A stretch of DNA of 12,286 nucleotides, from the NCBI GenBank assembly GCA_028289265.1, contig JAQGGU010000040.1, forward strand, positions 1-12,286, written 5' to 3'. Origin of the DNA: Candidatus Saccharimonadota bacterium (lineage in GTDB: Bacteria > Patescibacteriota > Saccharimonadia > Saccharimonadales > UBA4665). Below are positions 1-6,087 of this stretch, piece after piece (position 1 is the stretch's first letter; each line of letters starts with the position of its first letter). Under the pieces are notes generated by a model, which did no database searches, was not told the origin of the DNA, and saw only the letters and a program-made list of their open reading frames with translations. A program made the translations under genes and the position numbers.

Positions 1-462
1 AGGAGCTGGCGGGACGAGCTGAAGCAAGCTTACCCGTGATTGGATAGTTGGGAGTAGAGCCTCTGTGCTAGTAGCGGTGAGAATAAGTACCGTACCCTCT
101 GGCGGCTCCTCCAAAGTCTTGAGCAGCGCATTTTGTGCCTCTCGTGTCATAAGCTGGGCGTCCTCGATGATTACAAGTCGACCGACATCACGCTGGCCGG
201 GAATGCGGAGTGCCATAAAATGTTGTAGCTCGCGAATACTCTCGATCGGAATGGCCTTACCATCCTTTGGCGAGATGACAGTGATATACGGATATTTCTC
301 GTATCCCGCTTTATCGAGAGCTAGTATACCAGCGGCGAGATACCGTGCCGTACTAGCCTTGCCACTACCCGCTGGAGCCACAAGTAACATAGCATGTGGC
401 GGCCGATTGATGCACCGCTGCAGCGACGCCTGCGTCGTCGGGTGAAACAGTAACTCGGACAT
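1..462 (-). CDS. holB: DNA polymerase III delta' subunit (clamp-loader AAA+ ATPase), 3' end cut by window
   Basis: The 154 visible codons form the N-terminal AAA+ ATPase part of a clamp-loader subunit, which helps load the sliding clamp at the replication fork. The start is ATG at 462-460, three bases after the stop of the pseudouridine synthase gene. Visible motifs are a P-loop APAGSGKAST (Lys35), a Walker B-like VIIEDAQ (about residues 98-103), the family hallmark NALLKTLEEPP (111-121) and a sensor-1/SRV segment ending TIQSRV (139-144). The zinc-binding cysteines found between Walker A and B in many DnaX and delta' proteins are missing. The P-loop Lys is followed by Ala-Ser-Thr rather than directly by Thr. 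These features favour delta' over DnaX, but a short DnaX-like paralogue cannot be excluded because the C-terminal half lies outside the window. The gene is the last visible member of the trpS unit. Confidence 0.85.
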   Translation of the reverse strand, partial: MSELLFHPTTQASLQRCINRPPHAMLLVAPAGSGKASTARYLAAGILALDKAGYEKYPYITVISPKDGKAIPIESIRELQHFMALRIPGQRDVGRLVIIEDAQLMTREAQNALLKTLEEPPEGTVLILTATSTEALLPTIQSRVSLLQLVPPAP

Positions 463-465
463 TGT

Positions 466-1317
466 CTACAAGATCTCTTTAAAGCTACCAGGAAGTGGCG
501 AGTTAAAGACTTTGCGCTCGCGGCTGGGGAGTGTAAGCTCAAGCTCTAACGCATGTAGGTATAAACGATCAGCCTTTGCCCCCTTATAGAGTGTGTCGCC
601 AACTATTGGATGCTTGAAGTGCGCTAGATGTACGCGGAGTTGGTGTGTGCGGCCGGTCTCAGGCTTCAGCTCTACTAAGCTGTGCTTGTCTGTCGACTCT
701 AAAACTTTATAGTGTGTATTAGCTGCTTTGCCATTGATACCGACACGGAATGTTTGCGGCATCTTAGGATTGCGCTCAATCGGCATGTCGATTACAGCCT
801 CCTCGGGGTCTAATGTGCCGTTGATGACAGCGGCATAGGTCTTCTTGACGCGGCGCTGTGAAAACTGTTTCTGAAGCCATGCATGCGCTTCGGGAGTCTT
901 CGCACAGATCATAACACCGCTCGTGGCACGGTCGAGTCGATGCACGATCCCCGCTCTTTCACCTTCCATACTGCGCAAACGGCCCCGCAGCCATGTAGCA
1001 ACTGTAGCCTCAGGGTTAAAAGCTCCCTTACTGTGCGTCAGCAGCCCAAGAGGTTTCTCTATAACCACACAGTCATCATCTTCATAAAGAACCTTGAGGT
1101 CTATCTCAGGTATCTGCAGGAAAAGCTCCGCGTCGTGCTCAACGACTACGTCGTCTCCGTCCCGCATTTTGTAACCGGATTTAGTTACTACTTCGCCGTT
1201 GACCGTAACCTTACCGTCATCAATTAACTTCGAAGCGAAACTCCGCGTAAGCGTAGGGTCCTGTTCAACGACCCGTTGGTCGAGGCGTTGCGCCCGACTA
1301 ATATCTAGGTTTGCCAT
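466..1317 (-). CDS. rluD: RluA/RluD-family RNA pseudouridine synthase with S4 domain
   Basis: This 283-residue enzyme isomerises uridine to pseudouridine in structured RNA, most likely 23S rRNA. An N-terminal S4 RNA-binding domain lies at about residues 9-60. The catalytic domain follows, with the family motif HRLDRATSG (126-134) carrying the catalytic Asp129. The motif KPETGRTHQLRVHL (about 218-231) is also typical of the RluA family. The S4 domain and the length match RluD/YlyB-type enzymes. The exact target uridines cannot be read from sequence, so the symbol is a family-level call. The start is ATG at 1317, preceded by a good Shine-Dalgarno sequence (CAGGAGATAG, about 6 nt before ATG). 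The gene begins 5 nt after the trpS stop, so the two are almost certainly co-transcribed. The stop codon is TAG. Confidence 0.93.
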   Translation of the reverse strand: MANLDISRAQRLDQRVVEQDPTLTRSFASKLIDDGKVTVNGEVVTKSGYKMRDGDDVVVEHDAELFLQIPEIDLKVLYEDDDCVVIEKPLGLLTHSKGAFNPEATVATWLRGRLRSMEGERAGIVHRLDRATSGVMICAKTPEAHAWLQKQFSQRRVKKTYAAVINGTLDPEEAVIDMPIERNPKMPQTFRVGINGKAANTHYKVLESTDKHSLVELKPETGRTHQLRVHLAHFKHPIVGDTLYKGAKADRLYLHALELELTLPSRERKVFNSPLPGSFKEIL

Positions 1318-1322
1318 ATATT

Positions 1323-2402
1323 CTATCTCCTGAGCCCAACGGCTTTTTGTACTTTAAGTAGTTTTGAATTGGCTACTTCGTTCATGGCAGCCTCATCTTG
1401 CTCCAGCTTCGCCAAAAGTTCATTCTCGTCCACACCAGCGATCTTCGCCTGAATATCAATTAAGAAAGCTTCTACGGCTGCCGCCACGGCTTTCTTGAGG
1501 TCGCCATAGCTCGACTTGCCTTCCCACTCAGCACTCACTTCAGCTTGTGGACGACCGCTGAGCAATGCCAGCATCTGTAATAAGTTAGAGATACCTGGAC
1601 GCTCCTTGAAGTCATAACGTATCTCGCCAAAACTGTCAGTTTCTGCGCGCATAACCTTCTTTGCGGCTTCAGCTGGGTTATCGCTGAGCATAATAGTCCC
1701 GGAAGGATCCGAAACGCTCTTGCTCATCTTCTTCTCCGGATTAAGAAGGCTGCGCACACGTGCTCCAGCTTCCAGGTTCATAAATTCAAGCTGCTTGTTC
1801 CAGGCCTCTGGCGGCGTGAATAGCTCCGTCTCGAATTTATTGTTTAGCCGCATCGCGAGGTCGCGGGCTAGCTCAATATGCTGCTTCTGATCATCACCTA
1901 CAGGAATAAACTTAGCGTCGTACAATAATATATCCGCTGCCATAAGCACAGGGTAATTAAATAACCCCGCGGTGATCGGCGGAAAGTCACCTTTATAATC
2001 GTTTTCAATTGCAAGGTTATTCGCAAAATGAGCTAGACTATCTCTCTTGTCTTTAAACTGCGTCATGCGTGAAAGCTCACCAAAACCCGTGAAGTTGCTC
2101 AGTATCCATTGTAGTTCGCTATGAGCAGAGACATAACTTTGACGATAGATAAACGTATTGGGATTATTTATATCAAGTCCGGCAGCAACAAACACCTTTA
2201 GGTTATCGATGGTTTGTTGATACAACTTGCTGTGGTCTATAGGCGTCGTAAAGCTGTGTAGGTCAGGCACGAACATGTTGACTTGGTATTCGCCCGCATG
2301 GCGAGCCTGTAGTTCTATGACCGGTAAGATACCGCCAAGATAGTTACCGATATGAAATTCAGAATTCGCCCGAAGGCCTGTAAGTACGACAGGTGTGCTC
2401 AT
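1323..2402 (-). CDS. trpS: Tryptophanyl-tRNA synthetase (class Ic)
   Basis: This 359-residue cytoplasmic enzyme charges tRNA-Trp with tryptophan using ATP. It has the class I signature motifs HIGN (residues 17-20) and KMSKS (225-229). Between them lies the characteristic TrpS block FNYPVLMAADILLYDA, followed by VGDDQKQHIELARD (about 148-181). The length is somewhat above the usual 330-340 residues. The start is ATG at 2402. A GAGG lies about 14 nt upstream, too far for a good ribosome site. A TATAAT (2416-2411) ends 8 nt before the ATG, without a recognisable -35, so a weak leaderless transcript is possible. The main expression route is probably readthrough from the upstream leader region (promoter 2873-2901, attenuator 2731-2826). 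The upstream hypothetical gene ends 16 nt away and rluD starts 5 nt downstream. Confidence 0.96.
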   Translation of the reverse strand: MSTPVVLTGLRANSEFHIGNYLGGILPVIELQARHAGEYQVNMFVPDLHSFTTPIDHSKLYQQTIDNLKVFVAAGLDINNPNTFIYRQSYVSAHSELQWILSNFTGFGELSRMTQFKDKRDSLAHFANNLAIENDYKGDFPPITAGLFNYPVLMAADILLYDAKFIPVGDDQKQHIELARDLAMRLNNKFETELFTPPEAWNKQLEFMNLEAGARVRSLLNPEKKMSKSVSDPSGTIMLSDNPAEAAKKVMRAETDSFGEIRYDFKERPGISNLLQMLALLSGRPQAEVSAEWEGKSSYGDLKKAVAAAVEAFLIDIQAKIAGVDENELLAKLEQDEAAMNEVANSKLLKVQKAVGLRR

Positions 2403-2418
2403 TGCTTGTAATTATACC

Positions 2419-2703
2419 TCATTTTACGAAGTACGGAGAGCGGTCCCGTATGGGCCCTGCAGCTAGTAGACCGAGCTCCACGAGTCTTTGTGTATTTTCA
2501 CTAGCACCTTCGACTAACTGCCGTTGGCTTATGACTGTAGTTTCCTCATCTGGTGACGGTGTTTCAACAGTAAGCGCATGTCGTCCTACATTCGCTGCTT
2601 TCTCAGCCCACCGACCACCAAACGTATTTGCTAATCTCTGCTGAGCCAGAGCGATGAGCGCTAAATCTTCCGTAGAAGGTCCTTTTATTTCTGGTGCTGG
2701 CAT
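2419..2703 (-). CDS. Hypothetical protein, 94 residues, between attenuator and trpS
   Basis: I do not recognise this protein. It is 94 residues, soluble in character, with no signal peptide, membrane segment or cysteine. The N-terminal half is Ala/Leu-rich and likely helical (about residues 11-40). It is followed by a Thr/Pro/Glu-rich linker (about 44-56) and a second helical stretch with QRQLVEGASENTQRLVELG (about 60-78), loosely like a DNA- or RNA-binding helical domain; this is only an impression. The start is supported by AAAGGA 6 nt before ATG. The gene begins only about 20 nt after the T-run of an intrinsic terminator, so it can be expressed only by readthrough. It ends with TGA, the only TGA stop among 21 complete stops in the window. 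It is 16 nt upstream of trpS and probably co-transcribed with it. Confidence 0.6.
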   Translation of the reverse strand: MPAPEIKGPSTEDLALIALAQQRLANTFGGRWAEKAANVGRHALTVETPSPDEETTVISQRQLVEGASENTQRLVELGLLAAGPIRDRSPYFVK

Positions 2704-2723
2704 AACGTATCCTTTGCTAAATA

Positions 2724-2750
2724 TTAAAAAAACCGCCTCTTGGCGGTTCC
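2724..2750 (-). terminator. Intrinsic terminator of the trpS leader (3:4 hairpin)
   Basis: On the minus strand AACCGCC (2748-2742), a four-base loop and GGCGGTT (2737-2731) form a perfect 7-bp GC-rich stem, running into seven T residues (2732-2726). It lies 20 nt after the stop of the 31-codon leader ORF and directly before the ribosome site of the 94-residue gene. It would therefore cut transcription short before trpS. Its 5' arm can pair instead with the leader segment at 2815-2806. Confidence 0.85.
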
Positions 2751-2826
2751 TTTGTGGGTTCTAGTTTCGTTATCGTCGATATCGAGTATTAGAGCGCACT
2801 GGAGCAACCGCCAAGCTTTTGCCGGT
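2731..2826 (-). promoter_or_regulatory. Putative ribosome-mediated attenuator upstream of trpS
   Basis: Three mutually exclusive pairings are visible in the minus-strand transcript. In 1:2, ACCG(G)CAA (2826-2819) pairs with TTG(G)CGGT (2814-2807) around loop AAGC, giving 7 bp with one G-G mismatch. In 2:3, CTTGGCGGTT (2815-2806) pairs perfectly over 10 nt with AACCGCCAAG (2748-2739), which includes the terminator's 5' arm. In 3:4 the terminator itself forms (2748-2742 with 2737-2731). The only Trp codon of the leader ORF (2838-2836) lies 10 nt before arm 1. A ribosome stalled there would cover arm 1 and favour 2:3, allowing readthrough into the 94-residue gene and trpS. The pairing is seen directly; the regulatory logic is inferred from trp/phe-type attenuators. 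The leader stop lies after arm 2 rather than between arms 1 and 2, which differs from the classical trp leader. Confidence 0.55.
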
Positions 2827-2865
2827 AAAGAAATACCAATATGCGAAGTTGAGGATTGCTTTCAT
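2770..2865 (-). CDS. 31-residue aromatic-rich leader peptide, apparently leaderless
   Basis: This small ORF begins with ATG at 2865 and ends with TAA at 2772-2770. The peptide has a short hydrophobic part containing the run NFAYWYFF (residues 6-13), with one Trp, two Tyr and three Phe. A basic tail follows, rich in Arg (RSNTRYRR, 24-31). The ATG lies 7 nt after a -10 element, so the transcript should start at or next to the start codon and carry no useful Shine-Dalgarno. The nearby GGGAG is too close and would mostly lie upstream of the transcript start. The ORF is framed by its own promoter and an intrinsic terminator. The likely role is a sensor leader peptide for the trpS unit. Alternatives are a free-standing small membrane-active or RNA-binding protein, or a non-coding RNA that happens to contain an ORF. 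Confidence 0.55.
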   Translation of the reverse strand: MKAILNFAYWYFFTGKSLAVAPVRSNTRYRR

Positions 2866-2872
2866 TACTCCC

Positions 2873-2901
2873 ATGGTATTAGCTTGAGGATTGTTTGTCA
2901 A
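2873..2901 (-). promoter_or_regulatory. Sigma70-type promoter for the trpS leader unit
   Basis: On the minus strand a perfect TTGACA (-35, 2901-2896), a 17-nt spacer and TACCAT (-10, 2878-2873; four of six consensus bases) are present. The stretch upstream of the -35 (about 2902-2925) is A/T-rich like an UP element. The predicted start is around 2866-2865, at the ATG of the leader ORF. Confidence 0.7.
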
Positions 2902-2954
2902 ACCTAAAAATATATTTCTTCTTAATCTTATTTAAAGAGCTTAAACATCTCCTA

Positions 2955-2989
2955 TATTGACATAAGCGCTAGTACACCCGCTGTCAATA
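2955..2989 (-). promoter_or_regulatory. Inverted repeat with a possible second upstream promoter
   Basis: TATTGACA (2955-2962) and TGTCAATA (2982-2989) form a perfect 8-nt inverted repeat, 19 nt apart. On the minus strand the right arm supplies TTGACA (2987-2982), with TATGTC 17 nt downstream (2964-2959), a plausible but weak promoter about 85 nt before the main one. It may be a tandem promoter, an operator, or both. The rest of the gap between the rpsI terminator and here (about 2990-3072) shows no gene, tRNA or other clear structure. Confidence 0.35.
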
Positions 2990-3072
2990 CCTCTTAAGGC
3001 GACCAGAATCCCGTTGTATTTAGTGGCTGAAAAGTTTTGCAAGTGGGCGCAGCCGGCATTACTACAATGTAT

Positions 3073-3108
3073 AGAAACAAAAGAAGCCCCTGAATGAACA
3101 GGGGCTTC
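3073..3108 (-). terminator. Intrinsic terminator of the infA-rpsI ribosomal operon
   Basis: On the minus strand GAAGCCCCTG (3108-3099) and CAGGGGCTTC (3092-3083) form a perfect 10-bp stem with a TTCATT loop. It is followed by TTTTGTTTC. It lies about 85 nt after the rpsI stop, and no gene follows before the trpS leader promoter. Confidence 0.92.
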
Positions 3109-3126
3109 GGGAAGAGCAGCCGGATT

Positions 3127-3182
3127 GCCGGATTAACTCCGGCATCCCGCGCGATGAGAAACCTACTTGAAGTAGGTTTCTC
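3127..3182 (-). repeat. Two hairpins between rpsI stop and its terminator
   Basis: GAGAAACCTAC (3182-3172), loop TTCAA and GTAGGTTTCTC (3166-3156) give a perfect 11-bp stem only 9 nt after the rpsI stop codon. A second hairpin, GCCGGA-GTTAA-TCCGGC (3143-3127), follows. Its 3' arm has a near copy (AATCCGGC) just downstream, allowing an alternative pairing. Neither has a T-run, so they are more likely 3'-UTR stabilising or processing structures than terminators. The reading frame that spans them (2994-3185) is judged not to be a gene. Confidence 0.75.
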
Positions 3183-3191
3183 CATTAGGGG

Positions 3192-3590
3192 TTAACGCTT
3201 CGTAAACTGGCGCTGCTTACGAGCACCCTTGAGTCCGAACTTCTTGCGCTCCTTCTCACGAGGATCACGTCCAAGTAAGTCGGCACGCTTCAGCGTACTC
3301 TTCAGGTCTTCGTTCATTGCAACGAGAGCCTTAGAGATACCAAGGCGAATTGCCTCGATCTGGCCGTCATGACCACCACCGGAAACATGTGCGCTGATAG
3401 CGTACTTATTTTCCTGGCCGAGTACCGTGAACGGCTGGCTTAGCTTAGCAAGAAGGTACTTGCTGTCCGCAAAGTACTCTTCAGCTGGCTTTTCGTTGAT
3501 CATGATAGTGCCTTTACCGCTCTGTAAACGTACGCGTGCCGTAGCACTCTTGCGTCGTCCCAAGGCGTAAAAGTATGAATCTTGAGCCAT
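3192..3590 (-). CDS. rpsI: 30S ribosomal protein uS9
   Basis: This 132-residue protein of the small-subunit head matches uS9 over its length. It has an N-terminal YALGRRKSATARVRL (about residues 8-22), a central GGGHDGQIEAIRLGI block and the basic C-terminal tail ending KGARKQRQFTKR. In known ribosomes the terminal Lys-Arg reaches the P-site tRNA anticodon stem, and it is retained here. The start is ATG at 3590, two bases after the rplM stop, with AAGGAAGG inside the end of rplM as ribosome site. It is the last gene of the infA-rpsI unit and is followed by three hairpins, the last a strong terminator. The pairing rplM-rpsI is conserved across bacteria; here it is attached directly behind rplQ. 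Confidence 0.98.
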   Translation of the reverse strand: MAQDSYFYALGRRKSATARVRLQSGKGTIMINEKPAEEYFADSKYLLAKLSQPFTVLGQENKYAISAHVSGGGHDGQIEAIRLGISKALVAMNEDLKSTLKRADLLGRDPREKERKKFGLKGARKQRQFTKR

Positions 3591-3592
3591 GA

Positions 3593-4042
3593 TTATTTAC
3601 CTTCCTTAACTGATATAGCCTTTGGCTTTTGAGCCTCGTGCTTGTGGTCAGCGTCTGCATATATCTTAAGCCGGTCAAGTCGTGCGTCACGTAGCTTATT
3701 GACTGGAAGCATACCGCGGATTGCTTGACGCATAGCCGCAGTAGGGTCCTTCTCCATCTGCTCGGTAAACGTACGTTCGCGGAGTCCGCCAGGGAAACCA
3801 CTGTGCTTGTAGTACATCTTGTCCTGGGCTTTTTTGCCCGTCACAACAGTCTGTGCAGCATTGATGATGACGACGAAGTCACCGGTATCGATGTGCGCGG
3901 TGAACATTGGCTTGCCCTTACCAAGAAGCAGAGTAGCAGCCTTAGCGGCTACGCGGCCAAGTGGCGCTTCAGCTGCGTCGAGGACGTACCATGTACGGAC
4001 GACATCTGATGGTTTTGCACTATAGGTTTTTACCGTCTTCAT
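3593..4042 (-). CDS. rplM: 50S ribosomal protein uL13
   Basis: This 149-residue large-subunit protein has typical uL13 blocks: TWYVLDAAEAPLGRVAAKAA near residues 17-36, GDFVVIINA (about 54-62), YYKHSGFPGGLRERT (about 77-91) and the C-terminal AIRGMLPVNKLRDARLDRLKIY. The C-terminal end carries a short charged extension (KHEAQKPKAISVKEGK). The start ATG overlaps the rplQ stop by one base (TAATG), indicating coupled translation. AGAGGAGA lies in the end of rplQ as ribosome site. There is no truA or other gene between rplQ and rplM, unlike in many Gram-positive bacteria. Confidence 0.97.
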   Translation of the reverse strand: MKTVKTYSAKPSDVVRTWYVLDAAEAPLGRVAAKAATLLLGKGKPMFTAHIDTGDFVVIINAAQTVVTGKKAQDKMYYKHSGFPGGLRERTFTEQMEKDPTAAMRQAIRGMLPVNKLRDARLDRLKIYADADHKHEAQKPKAISVKEGK

Positions 4043-4485
4043 TATTTAGTCTCCTCTGGTGTAGCTGGCTTAGCGGCCGGCTTAACAACCGTCTTCTTGG
4101 CAGCCTTTGCGACAGGGGCTTCCTTGAGGTCATCAACGAAGCTTACGCGTGCCAACTGAGCGTTATCACCACGGCGGGTACGAGTCTTCTCGATGCGTAC
4201 GTGACCGCTATTGCGGCCAGTAAGCTTCGGTGCGATCTCATCTACCAGCTTGTGTGCGCTAGCGACAGTCTGCAGGCTACTGATAACCTGGCGGCGATTG
4301 TGTAAATCGCCTTTCTTAGCTTTAGTAATTAGCTTCTCGACATAAGGAACTACTTCCTTTGCCTTCGGCAGTGTTGTTTCGATCGATTCATACTTTACGA
4401 GAGAATCTGCCAAGCCCTTCAGGAGGGCGCGGCGCTGATCAGTCTCGCGGTTGAATTTACGACCTTTATATCCGTGACGATGCAT
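4042..4485 (-). CDS. rplQ: 50S ribosomal protein bL17 with Ala/Lys/Pro tail
   Basis: This 147-residue large-subunit protein is recognisable as bL17. The N-terminus is MHRHGYKGRKFNR rather than the usual MRH...GRKLGR. It is followed by DQRRALLKGLADSL, a central helix-rich region with HNRRQVISSLQ, and the family motif GHVRIEKTRTRRGDNA (about residues 94-109). The last 25 residues are a low-complexity KAAKK/KPAAKPA tail absent from the shorter homologues of about 115-125 residues. The start ATG lies one base after the rpoA stop (TAAGATG), with TTGGAG in the end of rpoA as ribosome site. Confidence 0.96.
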   Translation of the reverse strand: MHRHGYKGRKFNRETDQRRALLKGLADSLVKYESIETTLPKAKEVVPYVEKLITKAKKGDLHNRRQVISSLQTVASAHKLVDEIAPKLTGRNSGHVRIEKTRTRRGDNAQLARVSFVDDLKEAPVAKAAKKTVVKPAAKPATPEETK

Positions 4486-4486
4486 C

Positions 4487-5440
4487 TTAGAGCTCCAATT
4501 CCGCTAGCTTTTCTTTTACTTCGTCAAGTGCTTTGCTGCCGAAACCCTTTAAGTCGCGGAGTTCAGCGTCGCTGAGGGAAAGCAAATCACGAACGGTGTG
4601 AATATCATTGTTAACAAGCGCGTTGTAAGTACGTGCGCTCAGGTTCATGTCTTCGACAGAAGTATTCAGTGCGCCTGCTTCGTCGCTGCCGGACTCGTCA
4701 GAGTTACCGCTTACGGCATTGCCTACAGTAGCAACAGGTTCTGGAACAGCTACGCGAGTCTTACCAGCCAGTGCTGTGTACTGGTTAACAAGGATGGCAG
4801 CAGCTTCTTCAAAAGCGTCACGTGGAGTGATAGAACCATCAGTGTCTACAGTAAGCAGGAGCTTGTCTAGGTCAGTAACCTGTCCGACACGAGTGTTTTC
4901 TACTTTGTAGCGTACGCGAAGTACTGGGGTGAACACAGCGTCAAGAGCGATCATGTCACTGGCTTTACGAGCCGTACCTTCTTCTATAGTGCGGTAACCG
5001 CGGCCTACTTCAACAGTCAGGTCCATCGTGAAGTTTGCTTTGTCATCATCGACAGTAGCAATAACGTGGTCAGGGTTGACGACTTCTACGTCAGCGTTCG
5101 TCTGGATATCCTTAGCGGTTACGACGCCCTTACCTTTTTTAACAATACGCAGGTTCTGCGCGTCTGAACCGTATACTCGGAAACGAATTCCCTTAAGGTT
5201 CAACATGATGTCTACGACATCTTCTTTAACACCCGGTACAGTAGTGAATTCGTGTGTCACGCCTTCGATCTTGAAACTGGTAACTGCAGCGCCGGCAATG
5301 CTGGAAAGCAATACGCGGCGGAGGGAGTTACCAAGAGTCATGCCGTAGCCATTGTGCAAAGGCTCAACAGTGAAAGTAGCACTATTGTCGCTGTGGTCGT
5401 CGACTGCAACGAGTCCTGGGGTGTGAATGTGGTTTGCCAT
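4487..5440 (-). CDS. rpoA: DNA-directed RNA polymerase alpha subunit
   Basis: This 317-residue subunit forms the dimer on which RNA polymerase assembles. The N-terminal domain (about residues 10-235) contains the signature GYGMTLGNSLRRVLLSS and the GAAVTSFKIEGVTHEFTTV stretch. A Ser/Glu/Gly-rich linker follows (about 235-260). The C-terminal DNA- and factor-binding domain (about 260-317) keeps the residues equivalent to E. coli Arg265 and Asn268 (here Arg270 and Asn273) and the LKGFGSKALDEVKEKL motif. Retention of these residues suggests UP-element recognition is possible, consistent with A/T-rich sequence upstream of both promoters in the window. The start is ATG at 5440 with GAGAGGAAG upstream. 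The 24-nt gap to rpsD is among the larger spaces in this unit. Confidence 0.98.
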   Translation of the reverse strand: MANHIHTPGLVAVDDHSDNSATFTVEPLHNGYGMTLGNSLRRVLLSSIAGAAVTSFKIEGVTHEFTTVPGVKEDVVDIMLNLKGIRFRVYGSDAQNLRIVKKGKGVVTAKDIQTNADVEVVNPDHVIATVDDDKANFTMDLTVEVGRGYRTIEEGTARKASDMIALDAVFTPVLRVRYKVENTRVGQVTDLDKLLLTVDTDGSITPRDAFEEAAAILVNQYTALAGKTRVAVPEPVATVGNAVSGNSDESGSDEAGALNTSVEDMNLSARTYNALVNNDIHTVRDLLSLSDAELRDLKGFGSKALDEVKEKLAELEL

Positions 5441-5464
5441 TTAGCTTCTTCCTCTCATTAAAAA

Positions 5465-6085
5465 TTAGCGTGAATAGTATTCTACGATCAGCTGTTCATT
5501 GATATCTGGTTCGGCATCTTCGCGGGTTGGCGCACCGGTAACTTGGACTTCAAACTTCTTGCGGTTTGCCTTGATCCATTCAGGTGTAGCTGAAGGAGCT
5601 GGGCTTACATCGTCAAGCTTCTTGAAGTATTCAGTGTTCTTACTGTGGTCGCGAACTACCAGTACATCACCAGCTTTCATGCGAATAGATGGGATGTCAA
5701 CGCGAGTGCCGTTGAGCAGGAAGTGGCCGTGGGTCACTAACTGGCGAGCGGCGCGACGTGAAGTTGCGAAACCTGCGCGGTAAACAACGTTGTCAGCACG
5801 CTGTTCAAGCAACTGCAACAGTACAGCACCGGATTGGCCCTGTGTGCGGCTAGCTTCTTTCATCAGGTTGCTAAACTGTTTCTCAAGCAGCCCATATAGG
5901 CGCTTGACCTTTTGCTTCTCACGCAGCTGTATAGAATACTGGCTGCCTTTACCAGGACGGAAGCGTCCGCCAGCTGACTGGCCGGGTGGTGTTGAGCGCT
6001 TTAAAAGTGCTTTGTGAGCTTTAGGGTGAAGGGCATAGCCTTCGCGGCGGCTCATCTTGACAATAGATTGAGTGTCTCGTGCCAT
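5465..6085 (-). CDS. rpsD: 30S ribosomal protein uS4, zinc-free form
   Basis: This 206-residue protein binds 16S rRNA early in small-subunit assembly. It has the uS4 N-terminal region (RFRPGKGSQYSIQLREKQKVKRLYGLLEKQF, quoted here as positions about 41-71) and a C-terminal S4 RNA-binding domain (about 93-155, with QLVTHGHFLLNGTRVDIPS). The N-terminal zinc-ribbon cysteines of many uS4 proteins are absent, and no cysteine is seen in the protein. The start ATG lies two bases after the rpsK stop, with GGAGGATC in the end of rpsK as ribosome site. In many bacteria uS4 autoregulates this operon by binding its mRNA. I see no specific target structure here. Confidence 0.97.
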   Translation of the reverse strand: MARDTQSIVKMSRREGYALHPKAHKALLKRSTPPGQSAGGRFRPGKGSQYSIQLREKQKVKRLYGLLEKQFSNLMKEASRTQGQSGAVLLQLLEQRADNVVYRAGFATSRRAARQLVTHGHFLLNGTRVDIPSIRMKAGDVLVVRDHSKNTEYFKKLDDVSPAPSATPEWIKANRKKFEVQVTGAPTREDAEPDINEQLIVEYYSR

Positions 6086-6087
6086 GC

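Noticed and set aside
65..445. Plus-strand frames throughout, such as 65-445, 883-1227 and 6817-7251
   Set aside because: All lie opposite well-recognised minus-strand genes and show no family features or ribosome sites; they are antisense shadows.
2928..2948. Six-codon minus-strand ORF (MFKLFK) next to AGGAG
   Set aside because: The ribosome site abuts the ATG with no spacing, and the ORF is too short to support.
2990..3072. tRNA or other structured RNA gene in the gap after the rpsI terminator
   Set aside because: I looked for an acceptor stem and T-loop pattern (GGTTCRA) and found none.
2994..3185. 63-codon minus-strand frame after rpsI
   Set aside because: It runs straight through three hairpins including the operon terminator, and its composition follows the stems rather than a protein pattern.
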